Source: Caryophanales bacterium UBA6768 (GTDB lineage: Bacteria > Bacillota > Bacilli > Bacillales_D > Amphibacillaceae). From it: a stretch of DNA of 15,090 nt. Positions 8,637 to 14,934 of this stretch are shown here, piece by piece (position 1 is the stretch's first letter; each line of letters opens with the position of its first letter). A program made the translations under genes and the position numbers. The stretch spans positions 1 through 15,090 of the forward strand of contig DKGO01000187.1 of NCBI GenBank assembly GCA_002453315.1, in the 5' to 3' direction. The notes under the pieces are model-generated. The model worked only from the letters and a program-made list of their open reading frames with translations, was not told the DNA's origin and did not search any database.

Positions 8637-8665
8637 GTTTTGTGGAAAATTATGTGCAAGAAGTT

Positions 8666-8767
8666 ATGATTGATTTTGATGAAATTGATAAAACAATTTA
8701 CGACAGTTTTATTCATGTGTGTAAAGTTTTAGCGGAGGGTCAATGTCATTGGTTTTTATTGATTTGA
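8666..8767 (+). CDS. Doubtful 33-codon ORF upstream of the DUF3231 gene
   Basis: An ATG at 8666 opens 33 codons with a protein-like composition (acidic N-terminus, then HVCKVLAEGQCHWFLLI), ending 33 bases before the DUF3231 start. The frame can be extended to GTG at 8642. No good ribosome-binding site precedes either start, and I do not recognise the peptide. It could be a leader peptide, a gene remnant or chance. Confidence 0.2.
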   Translation: MIDFDEIDKTIYDSFIHVCKVLAEGQCHWFLLI

Positions 8768-8800
8768 TTAAACGAACCTTAAAGGGAAAGGAACAATTTT

Positions 8801-9814
8801 ATGGAGCGAAAAATTGATATATTTGATGATTTAAAGTGTGGGGAGGTTTCCCATATTTGGATGAGTTACCAATATGAATCATTACATTTTTGTGGTATAA
8901 CCTTTTTTTTGCAACATGTTGATGATGATCCTATTAGGGAAATTTTAGAAGAAGGATTATTATTGACAAGAAAACGGATGGTTCAAATGGAGCAATTATT
9001 TACGGAGTACAAGCAGTTATTACCGAAAGGATTTGCTGTAGACAGTGATGTAAATTTACTTGCTCCACGATTATTTTCGGATGTTTTGTACTTACATTAT
9101 ATTATGTATACCGTTCAATTGGAGCTAATCAATTATACGTTAGCGTATAGGGATGCAATGAATGATGATGTGTTACATTTTTATCATCAGGTTATTACTG
9201 ATAGTATAAATTTAGAATTTAAGGCAAAAAATTTAGCTAAGGAAAAAGGTATTTACATTCCAACACCGACAATTCCAAAACAACTACAAAATGAGCTAGT
9301 AAAAAAGGAAACCTTTCTCGCCGGATGGTTTGGTGATAAGCGACCATTACTTGGTACTGAAATTGCCCAACTAGTGATGCATTCTAAAAGAAATGCCCTC
9401 GGTCATGCCGTGATAACTGCATTTAGTCAAGTTGCCAAGTCAAAAGAAGTCAGGAAGTTTTTTGAGCGAGGGAGTGGGATTGCAAAAAAACATTTAGAAG
9501 TTTTTACTTCAAAACTACATGAAGATTCTTTACCAAACTCGGCAACCCTATTAACAACTGAAGTAACTGATTCGACTGAGTCCCCATTTTCCGATAAATT
9601 GATGACTATCCTTATTACTAGTTTAATTGCTGCTGGGATGGGTGGCTATGGTTTATCGCTATCAATGAGTCCACGACGGGATTTAAGTTTAGAATATACC
9701 CGTTTAATGGCTGAAATCGCCACATATTCAGATGATGGAGCTGAATTATTAATTAAAAATGGTTGGATGGAAAAGCCACCAATGGCTGCGGATCGAAAAG
9801 ATTTGGCGAAATAG
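8801..9814 (+). CDS. DUF3231 family protein with two repeated domains
   Basis: The 337-residue product matches the DUF3231 family, found mainly in spore-forming Bacilli and of unknown function. It holds two related halves. Residues about 14-70 (GEVSHIWMSYQYESLHF...) align with about 185-240 (TEIAQLVMHSKRNALGH...), each a pair of amphipathic helices recalling ferritin-like bundles. In each half a histidine follows in the first helix (ESLHF and ALGH). A weakly hydrophobic stretch near 265-283 (MTILITSLIAAGMGGYG) is glycine-rich. AAAGGA lies eight bases before the ATG. It is divergent from the germination operon and is followed at once by a membrane-protein gene, so the two are probably co-transcribed. 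A spore role is suggested by location only. Confidence 0.78.
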   Translation: MERKIDIFDDLKCGEVSHIWMSYQYESLHFCGITFFLQHVDDDPIREILEEGLLLTRKRMVQMEQLFTEYKQLLPKGFAVDSDVNLLAPRLFSDVLYLHYIMYTVQLELINYTLAYRDAMNDDVLHFYHQVITDSINLEFKAKNLAKEKGIYIPTPTIPKQLQNELVKKETFLAGWFGDKRPLLGTEIAQLVMHSKRNALGHAVITAFSQVAKSKEVRKFFERGSGIAKKHLEVFTSKLHEDSLPNSATLLTTEVTDSTESPFSDKLMTILITSLIAAGMGGYGLSLSMSPRRDLSLEYTRLMAEIATYSDDGAELLIKNGWMEKPPMAADRKDLAK

Positions 9815-9823
9815 GGTGGTGTG

Positions 9824-10279
9824 ATGGATACTTTCAAAAGGGATAAAAAGGCAGAGGTACTTTTATGGAGCATTGCGCTACCGGGTTTTGGTCAATTTTT
9901 AAATCAGCAATATGTAAAAGGGATTGTTCTCATTATTTTGGAAGTAATTATTAATGTAAAAGGACAAGTTAATTTAGTAATTATGCAAAGTTTTCTTGGA
10001 CAGATCTCATCTGCAATCAATGAAGCAAATTATCTATGGTTAATGTTTTATCCGTGTGTATATTTATTTGCTATTTGGGATGCATATCGGGATGCCGGAG
10101 GTGATGTTAAATATTTATTTATTCCATTTGTGTTTTCAGCCTACATAGGTACCATTGGGGTAATATATTCCTCCCAGCTAACTATATTTAATTATTTAAT
10201 TGGCCCTGTCTTTTTACCGATTATTGGGATGGTGTTAGGTTTTTTCATTGGGTATATGTTAAGGAAATTAATTATTTGA
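9824..10279 (+). CDS. Small multi-pass membrane protein, TM2-like N-terminus, function unknown
   Basis: The 151-residue product has about four hydrophobic segments, at roughly residues 11-43, 68-86, 98-117 and 123-147. The N-terminal stretch LPGFGQFLNQQYVKG resembles the small-membrane-protein signature PGxGQxYxGxxxKG of TM2-like proteins. The charged loop WDAYRDAGGD lies after the second segment. I cannot name a function. It begins 9 bases after the DUF3231 stop. AGGG (9813-9816) gives good spacing to ATG at 9824, so the preceding in-frame GTG at 9821 is less likely. The two genes look like one unit between the germination and SpoVA operons. No terminator is obvious downstream. Confidence 0.7.
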   Translation: MDTFKRDKKAEVLLWSIALPGFGQFLNQQYVKGIVLIILEVIINVKGQVNLVIMQSFLGQISSAINEANYLWLMFYPCVYLFAIWDAYRDAGGDVKYLFIPFVFSAYIGTIGVIYSSQLTIFNYLIGPVFLPIIGMVLGFFIGYMLRKLII

Positions 10280-10448
10280 GTCCCATATTATGAATTTGGC
10301 AAAATTAGAGCATAAAACGTGGTAAGATACTTTTTAACAGAAATAGTTTATGAAACTTACTTATCAATTTTGTGCCGAAATAATAATCTAACACATACAT
10401 TGAGAGGAAATAAAAAGTTGAAAAACTGTAGAAGTGACCCACAACAAT
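10280..10448. other. Intergenic stretch with no recognisable feature
   Basis: This AT-rich segment lies between the small membrane-protein gene and the second repeat array. I see no convincing terminator, promoter or gene. A 64-codon frame on the minus strand has no ribosome-binding site and starts inside the repeat array. Confidence 0.5.
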
Positions 10449-10595
10449 AATGTGAACAAATGAAAGTGCCTTAGGTTGTAATGAATAATTGCTGATCATT
10501 CCCGCTTTGAATGTGAATTGCCTAAAGCCGTAATGAGTAATGGCTAATTACTCCCGCTTTGAATGTGGATTGCTTAAAGCTGCAATGAGTAAAAA
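10449..10595. repeat. 52-bp-period tandem array, nearly three copies, with conserved hairpins
   Basis: The unit starting CCCGCTTTGAATGTG at 10501 recurs at 10553, exactly 52 bases later. The preceding 35 bases (10466-10500) match 10518-10552 at about 25 positions with the same offset. Each full unit can form GCTTT/AAAGC (10504-10508 with 10524-10528, and 10556-10560 with 10576-10580). A second stem is GAGTAAT/ATTACTC around GGCTA (10535-10553). The previous copy has GAATAAT and ATCATTC (10483-10501), where the third pair changes from G-C to A-T and so stays paired, although the fifth pair is broken. The third copy is truncated after GAGTAA. Confidence 0.75.
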
Positions 10596-10626
10596 TGAAA
10601 CACAATCAGCTGTCAAATGCTCTACG

Positions 10627-11487
10627 TTAAATATTTAAATATGGGGCAACCCCGGCAATTAATTTTTCTACTTTAGTTGCATTGTTTTGATATAATTGTT
10701 TAGATTGAGGGTTGTTTGTTTCGAGTGCAAACAATTCTAAATCGGCCTGAATTTTTTTAAGGGTAGCTAATAAAAGGGGCTTCTCCGTAGGTGATGGAAC
10801 TTTAATTTTATCATCATATAAATCAACGGATAATTGTCCGTCACTGTCTACCTGACCTAAAAAGACATTTTCAATAGTGACATTCATTTTTTGTAATTCT
10901 AAGTTGAGCCAATTCGGATTTAACGAAAGATTTGCTAACGACTCTAAAATAATAGTACCATCCATGATGACAGTTTGAGGTTCCTTTTTAGGTGGCATTT
11001 TGACGTTTAAGTCTTTAGCTGTTATTGGTGTAGAGTCTGTTTTAGGTAACACCGTTAATTCCCCAGTAGGCTCTAATAAAGCAAATTCAACATCTGCAAC
11101 CTCAAAAATATTTTTTGACCGCAAATGATATAATAAGTCCTCTGTCGTAAATCGCTCCTTTTTCATATTATCTTCCATTATTTTACCGTCTTTAATGATA
11201 ACGGTACTCCTACCTTCAATAAAATTCCGAATGGTTTTACTTTTTAAAGATAAAAAGTCGAAGGCAAAAGGAACAATAAACCAGACAAAAATAGCCATTA
11301 CTCCATAAAAGTAGTTTATACTTGTCTCAAGGGAAATGAGTGCAACAACACTTCCTAAAACAAATCCTGTAATATAATCAAATATACTCAGTTGGCGGAT
11401 TCTTTTTTTTCCTAACCATTTCGTAACAAAAAACAATATAATGACTAATGAGAATGATCTTAATAAAATTTGTAGCCAATCAGCCAT
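10627..11487 (-). CDS. 2Duf-type protein: DUF421 (YetF-like) membrane protein fused to DUF1657
   Basis: The 286-residue product begins with three membrane spans (about 5-24, 38-56 and 60-82), followed by the soluble DUF421/YetF domain (about 83-220). The C-terminal 55 residues (ATLKKIQADLELFALETNN...SKQLYQNNATKVEKL) align with the free DUF1657 protein encoded at 14075-14272 (ASLKSVQASFEQFALQTEN...AQKLYEDAAMQTKQV). This DUF421 plus DUF1657 arrangement is that of 2Duf, the last product of the spoVA2mob operon, reported to raise spore wet-heat resistance, probably through the inner membrane. ATG at 11487 is chosen because AAGGGGTG lies seven bases upstream; the in-frame TTG at 11493 is too close. 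It is the last gene of the operon; no clear terminator follows. Confidence 0.88.
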   Translation of the reverse strand: MADWLQILLRSFSLVIILFFVTKWLGKKRIRQLSIFDYITGFVLGSVVALISLETSINYFYGVMAIFVWFIVPFAFDFLSLKSKTIRNFIEGRSTVIIKDGKIMEDNMKKERFTTEDLLYHLRSKNIFEVADVEFALLEPTGELTVLPKTDSTPITAKDLNVKMPPKKEPQTVIMDGTIILESLANLSLNPNWLNLELQKMNVTIENVFLGQVDSDGQLSVDLYDDKIKVPSPTEKPLLLATLKKIQADLELFALETNNPQSKQLYQNNATKVEKLIAGVAPYLNI

Positions 11488-11505
11488 TTTCAAACACCCC
11501 TTTCC

Positions 11506-11709
11506 TTAATTTTTATATTGTGGTTCCTCAAGTGATAAAAATTGGATTTGTTTATACAAATCACTTTTCACCTCTTCAAGAACAATTTGGGCATTTTTAT
11601 AAGCCTGTTGTGATTCGGAATTTACTGACTTTTGTACTAACATTTGTAATGTCGCCTCAGCACTTTTAATTGAAAAATAGCAACTTTTCACATTGGCTCC
11701 GACAGTCAT
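11506..11709 (-). CDS. DUF1657 family small protein (second copy)
   Basis: The 67-residue product is a small, soluble, helical DUF1657 protein. It shares the start MTVGxxVK and the end EEPQY with the first operon gene but has diverged strongly in the middle, where SIKSAEATLQ and AYKNAQ correspond to SLKSVQASFE and LYEDAA. DUF1657 proteins are largely confined to spore formers and their molecular role is unknown. It starts 14 bases after the SpoVAE stop with AAGGGGTG upstream. Its position just before the DUF421-DUF1657 fusion matches the spoVA2mob gene order. A partner role with that fusion protein is inference. Confidence 0.85.
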   Translation of the reverse strand: MTVGANVKSCYFSIKSAEATLQMLVQKSVNSESQQAYKNAQIVLEEVKSDLYKQIQFLSLEEPQYKN

Positions 11710-11723
11710 TTACATTTCACCCC

Positions 11724-12074
11724 TTAGCCTTTTGGTTTAAATAAAAGTGCCCCAATAACTCCAAAAATAATTGCAGCAGATATTCCCGCACTTGTGACCT
11801 CAAAAATGCCGGTAATGACTCCAATTAATCCATGTGCATCAGCTTCTTTTAGAGCACCATGTGTTAAGGAACTTCCGAAACTTGTTATTGGAACCGTTGC
11901 ACCTGCACCTGCAAAATAAGTTAACGGTTTATAAAGTCCAAGACCCTCTAAAATAGCTCCTAATATAACGAGTGTTGTCAACGTATGTGCGGGTGTCATT
12001 TTAAAAACATCAAACATAATTTGTCCAATGACACAAATGATGCCACCGACGATAAAGGCCCATAAAAACATCAT
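11724..12074 (-). CDS. spoVAE: Stage V sporulation protein AE (SpoVAEb type)
   Basis: The 116-residue integral membrane protein belongs to the SpoVAC/SpoVAEb family, which with SpoVAC forms the membrane part of the dipicolinic acid channel in the spore inner membrane. It has about three or four hydrophobic segments and the family segment GAGATVPITSFGSSLTHG (about residues 56-73), parallel to GAGTAVPVTGF in SpoVAC. Its ATG overlaps the SpoVAD stop by one base (TAATG), so translation is coupled. AAGGGGTGAC gives a good ribosome-binding site. The length is that of the b form of SpoVAE, not the soluble SpoVAEa. Confidence 0.93.
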   Translation of the reverse strand: MMFLWAFIVGGIICVIGQIMFDVFKMTPAHTLTTLVILGAILEGLGLYKPLTYFAGAGATVPITSFGSSLTHGALKEADAHGLIGVITGIFEVTSAGISAAIIFGVIGALLFKPKG

Positions 12075-13087
12075 TAGTTGTCACCCCTTGTTTCGATAGA
12101 AACTGCATGTGCAATACATGGTATTGTTTGTTTTTGTTGAATGCTTAATGGAGAATGTAAGGATCCCGTTGCAACAAATAATATGCGCTTTAATTTTCCT
12201 TCTTTCATTTTATTTAAAAAATATCCATAAGTAACAATCGCAGAACAAGCAGCACCACTTGCCCCCGCTTGAACGGGTTGTGTATCATGGTAGAGAGTAA
12301 GTCCACAATCAACATATTGTTTTTCATTAAGTTGAATACCCTGCTTCAGTAACAAATCATAGGATGCTTCATGACCAATTTTGCCCAAATCGCCGGTAAT
12401 AATAAGATCATAATATGAAGGCTCAACTTGCCGGTCTTTTAAATGTTGTGTAATTGTTTCGGTAGCAGCTGGTGCCATTGCACCGCCCATGTTAAATGGA
12501 TCCGTGAGGCCCATATCAACAACTTTACCAATCGTTGCCGTTGTAATTATTGGTCCATCCCCTTGTTTGGCTACGATGACACTTCCAGCACCTGTTGCAG
12601 TCCATTGTGCTGTCGGTGGCTTTTGCCCTCCATATTCGGTTGGATAGCGAAATTGCCGTTCAGCAGCTGAATGATGGCTTGATGATCCACTCAAGATATA
12701 ATTTGCACCGTGATTATCAATAATAAGGGCAGACAAAGCTAAACTCTCTGTCGAAGTAGCACAGGCACTAAACAGTCCTATGTAAGGAGTTCCAATTGTT
12801 TTTGCGGCAAAAGTTGTTGGTGTAATTTGATAAGTTAAGTCACCACTTATAAAATAATCAATTTTTTCTTTATCAAGATTTGCTTTTTTAATAGCAATAT
12901 CATTCGCTTCCTCCATCATTCGTTGTTGTGCTTGTTCAAACGAATCTTGATTCAGCCAAGTATCGTCATGTAATATATCAAAGTCTTTTGAAATTTTTCC
13001 TTTGGCTTCAAATGGCCCACCGACTACCCCAGATGAAATAATCGTAGGATTATTGGAAAAAGCCCATGTTTGATGGCCAATTTTCAT
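12074..13087 (-). CDS. spoVAD: Stage V sporulation protein AD, dipicolinate-binding SpoVAD
   Basis: The 337-residue product is the soluble, membrane-associated SpoVA subunit that binds dipicolinic acid and is essential for its uptake into the forespore. It has a thiolase/ketosynthase-like fold. The start MKIGHQTWAF is typical, as are GLFSACATSTESLALS, with C109 at the position of the thiolase nucleophile, and the C-terminal GASGAACSAIVTYG segment. SpoVAD is not known to act as an enzyme although it keeps that fold. GAGGTGA precedes the ATG. It begins 9 bases after spoVAC and its stop overlaps spoVAE. Confidence 0.96.
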   Translation of the reverse strand: MKIGHQTWAFSNNPTIISSGVVGGPFEAKGKISKDFDILHDDTWLNQDSFEQAQQRMMEEANDIAIKKANLDKEKIDYFISGDLTYQITPTTFAAKTIGTPYIGLFSACATSTESLALSALIIDNHGANYILSGSSSHHSAAERQFRYPTEYGGQKPPTAQWTATGAGSVIVAKQGDGPIITTATIGKVVDMGLTDPFNMGGAMAPAATETITQHLKDRQVEPSYYDLIITGDLGKIGHEASYDLLLKQGIQLNEKQYVDCGLTLYHDTQPVQAGASGAACSAIVTYGYFLNKMKEGKLKRILFVATGSLHSPLSIQQKQTIPCIAHAVSIETRGDN

Positions 13088-13096
13088 GTAATCACC

Positions 13097-13576
13097 TCAT
13101 GAACCTATTAGCTGTTTAAAGATAGTTTTAATTAAAGCAATGATAAAAGCTGAAAATACCCCATATACAATTACTGGTCCGGCAAGCTTCAACAGATTCA
13201 TCCCAACACCCAATATAAATCCTTCCGTTCGATGTTCAATACCTGATGAAATAACCGCATTTGCAAATCCAGTAACAGGTACAGCTGTTCCGGCACCAGA
13301 AAATTGGCCAATATGGTCATAAATGCCAAATCCAGTTAAAAACATTGTTAAAATAACCAATGTCGCCACCGTTGGATTTCCAACTGTTTGTTCAGTGAAA
13401 TTAAAAAAATAAATATAGAAGGTGGCAATAAGTTGTCCAATACAACAAATTAATCCTCCTACAAGAAAGGCTTTTATACAATTTTTAAAAATTGGACGCC
13501 TAATTTCACGGTTTTTTTGAATATCCTGATAATGCTGTGCCTCGGGTGGTAATTGTTGTTTCTTTTTTTTATTCAA
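13097..13576 (-). CDS. spoVAC: Stage V sporulation protein AC
   Basis: SpoVAC is the mechanosensitive-channel-like membrane subunit through which dipicolinate leaves the spore during germination. From TTG at 13576 the product has 159 residues: a basic, polar N-terminus (NKKKKQQLPPEAQHY), then about four hydrophobic segments from residue 33 on. The family motif GAGTAVPVTGFANAVISSG is shared with SpoVAEb. I prefer this TTG because AAGAGGG lies just upstream with six-base spacing. The longer form from ATG at 13597 would add seven residues but has no site in range. It follows the lipoprotein gene closely and precedes spoVAD by 9 bases. Confidence 0.93.
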   Translation of the reverse strand: MNKKKKQQLPPEAQHYQDIQKNREIRRPIFKNCIKAFLVGGLICCIGQLIATFYIYFFNFTEQTVGNPTVATLVILTMFLTGFGIYDHIGQFSGAGTAVPVTGFANAVISSGIEHRTEGFILGVGMNLLKLAGPVIVYGVFSAFIIALIKTIFKQLIGS

Positions 13577-13604
13577 AAAATTCCCTCTTTCTTCCATTCG
13601 TAAT

Positions 13605-14060
13605 TTAAGTTTGTTCCTTAGACAGCTTTTTAATATGTGACATTTTCTCTTTTAATTGATCTTTTGGAACATGTTGTTTTTGCATGGATTTTTCTATCTT
13701 TTTTAATTCGATCATTATTTTTTTGTCAGTTGACAGTGTGACAGTTTTTTTAGGGAAGTGTTTAATTAATTCTTTTTCTAACTTTTTTTCAATTTTCTTT
13801 AAACGAAATCTAGAAAATGGCTTCACATCAATAGCGGCAATGATATTGTTTTGATCATTAACGACAGTAGCCCCTGTGACCTCCTTATGATCAATAAGTA
13901 CTTCTTTTGCCTTATTCGATATGTTTTGATTGATATTGGAGTGATCAGTATTGGTGATGAAATCAACATTTTGTTGTTTAACTTCGTTGCTACTTTTATT
14001 CATGCAACCAATGGATGTTAATAAGGGGATTATCATAAATATTAGTAAAAATTTTTTCAT
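13605..14060 (-). CDS. YhcN/YlaJ family sporulation lipoprotein
   Basis: The 151-residue product has a lipoprotein signal peptide with the lipobox TSIGC and the lipid-bearing cysteine at residue 19. The mature part contains the YhcN/YlaJ pattern: an NxxISNKAKEVLIDH helix, VTGATVVNDQNNIIAAIDVKPF, and a lysine-rich helical tail of about 60 residues. Members are spore-membrane lipoproteins of unclear function, some affecting outgrowth. Its place as second gene of the operon is that of the lipoprotein in spoVA2mob. ATAGGTG precedes the ATG. The highly charged C-terminal tail (LKKIEKKLEKELIKHF, then KKIEKSMQKQ) may form a coiled coil. Confidence 0.85.
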   Translation of the reverse strand: MKKFLLIFMIIPLLTSIGCMNKSSNEVKQQNVDFITNTDHSNINQNISNKAKEVLIDHKEVTGATVVNDQNNIIAAIDVKPFSRFRLKKIEKKLEKELIKHFPKKTVTLSTDKKIMIELKKIEKSMQKQHVPKDQLKEKMSHIKKLSKEQT

Positions 14061-14074
14061 ATTTTCACCTATTT

Positions 14075-14272
14075 TTAATATTGTGGTTCCTCCTGCTCAA
14101 TTTCTTGAACCCTTGGTTCAACTTGTTGTAACACTTGTTTTGTTTGCATTGCAGCATCTTCGTAAAGTTTTTGTGCGCGCTTATTTTCCGTTTGTAATGC
14201 GAATTGCTCAAAGCTGGCTTGGACACTTTTTAAACTGGCGATTGCCTGTTTCACTTGAGTACCAACAGTCAT
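14075..14272 (-). CDS. DUF1657 family small protein (first gene of the spoVA operon)
   Basis: The 65-residue helical protein starts MTVGTQVKQAIASLKSVQAS and ends EEPQY, characteristic of DUF1657. It has no signal peptide or membrane span. It opens the seven-gene SpoVA operon, with AAAGGAGG seven bases before the ATG, the strongest ribosome-binding site in the operon. Two other DUF1657 domains are encoded downstream: one free, and one fused to DUF421. This copy is the closer match to the fused domain (FALQTEN against FALETNN). Function is unknown; co-expression with SpoVA proteins in the forespore is expected. Confidence 0.88.
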   Translation of the reverse strand: MTVGTQVKQAIASLKSVQASFEQFALQTENKRAQKLYEDAAMQTKQVLQQVEPRVQEIEQEEPQY

Positions 14273-14311
14273 ATTAATTACCTCCTTTGGGTCTACTTTC
14301 TTTGCTATATA

Positions 14312-14339
14312 TAGTTAGTTTTTTGGATTTTTTTATACA
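14312..14339 (-). promoter_or_regulatory. Candidate sigma-G type promoter of the SpoVA operon
   Basis: On the minus strand TGTATA (14334-14339) and CTAACTA (14312-14318) resemble sigma-G elements (TGNATA and CATACTA), about 40 bases before the first gene. The 15-base spacing is shorter than the usual 17-18, so confidence is low. Confidence 0.3.
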
Positions 14340-14429
14340 CAAAAACCTTTCCTATTATTGCCAAAGGTATAAACGATCAAAGAGTTTCTTGAAAATTTCC
14401 TGGGATATAAATTGTAAAAGGGGCTTTTT

Positions 14430-14456
14430 TTGATTGTGTTCACGGTATGATATAAT
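14430..14456 (+). promoter_or_regulatory. Sigma-A extended -10 promoter of ywpF
   Basis: TGATATAAT (14448-14456) contains a perfect TATAAT with the TG of an extended -10. TTGATT (14430-14435) is a candidate -35 with short spacing (15). The transcript would begin close to the ribosome-binding site at 14461-14470. Confidence 0.6.
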
Positions 14457-14476
14457 GGACAAAGGAGGAGAGTCGG

Positions 14477-14884
14477 TTGAAGACGTTTAAATTAAAAGGC
14501 TTAGAAATATTAGAAAATGAAAGTCACGATATTGAACAAAAAAAATTTGATTTACTTGATGGTCTTGTCATTAATCGCGAAGATAAATACGGTTGGTTAA
14601 TCGAGGCCTATATGGATGGAAGTAATTATGAGTTTTTTACTGCTTTTGATAAGAATGATGAATTTATGATAAAAGTTAAAATTACCCGAGAGACGAATGA
14701 ACCAGCATTTTTTGTCACAAATATTGTTAGTGTTGATAAAATAGGCGAAGGTAACATGAACGTTATTTTCCAAGGGAAAATTGTCGATCAGAAGAAAAGC
14801 CGAATTGAGGAAATGTTACAAAAAATTATTGAAGAAGGGTACCAGGGAGAATCATTACTGAAAAAGTTTAAAGAGTTAATTTAG
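14477..14884 (+). CDS. ywpF: YwpF-like family protein
   Basis: The 135-residue soluble protein matches the YwpF-like family in length and in its start MKTFKLKGLEILE. The middle has alternating beta-strand patterns and the end is a lysine- and glutamate-rich helix (IEEMLQKIIEEGYQGESLLKKF). The family is of unknown function in Bacillaceae. The start is TTG at 14477, six bases after AAAGGAGGAG. It has its own vegetative promoter and terminator, so it is a monocistronic housekeeping-type gene divergent from the SpoVA operon. Identification is from remembered family similarity. Confidence 0.72.
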   Translation: MKTFKLKGLEILENESHDIEQKKFDLLDGLVINREDKYGWLIEAYMDGSNYEFFTAFDKNDEFMIKVKITRETNEPAFFVTNIVSVDKIGEGNMNVIFQGKIVDQKKSRIEEMLQKIIEEGYQGESLLKKFKELI

Positions 14885-14893
14885 CATATGGAA

Positions 14894-14918
14894 GACGACC
14901 GATTATTGGTCGTTTTTT
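14894..14918 (+). terminator. Rho-independent terminator of ywpF
   Basis: ACGACC (14895-14900) and GGTCGT (14908-14913) form a perfect stem around GATTATT, followed by a run of T residues, ten bases after the ywpF stop. Confidence 0.85.
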
Positions 14919-14934
14919 ATTTCAGTGATGGTGG

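Noticed and set aside
10305..10499. Minus-strand 64-codon hydrophobic frame
   Set aside because: It starts within the repeat array, has no ribosome-binding site and no recognisable family; AT-rich sequence gives such frames by chance.
12400..12700. SpoVAD as a catalytically active thiolase or ketosynthase
   Set aside because: A cysteine at residue 109 sits at the nucleophile position, but the protein is a standard SpoVAD in a standard SpoVA operon, and that family binds dipicolinate without known catalysis.
4708..14272. The whole ger-DUF3231-spoVA block as a transposon
   Set aside because: No transposase, integrase, terminal inverted repeats or target duplications are visible inside the window.
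14345..14368. Inverted repeat ACCTTT/AAAGGT between the spoVA operon and ywpF
   Set aside because: A 6-bp stem with a 12-base loop and no T tract is weak; it could be an operator, but nothing else supports it.
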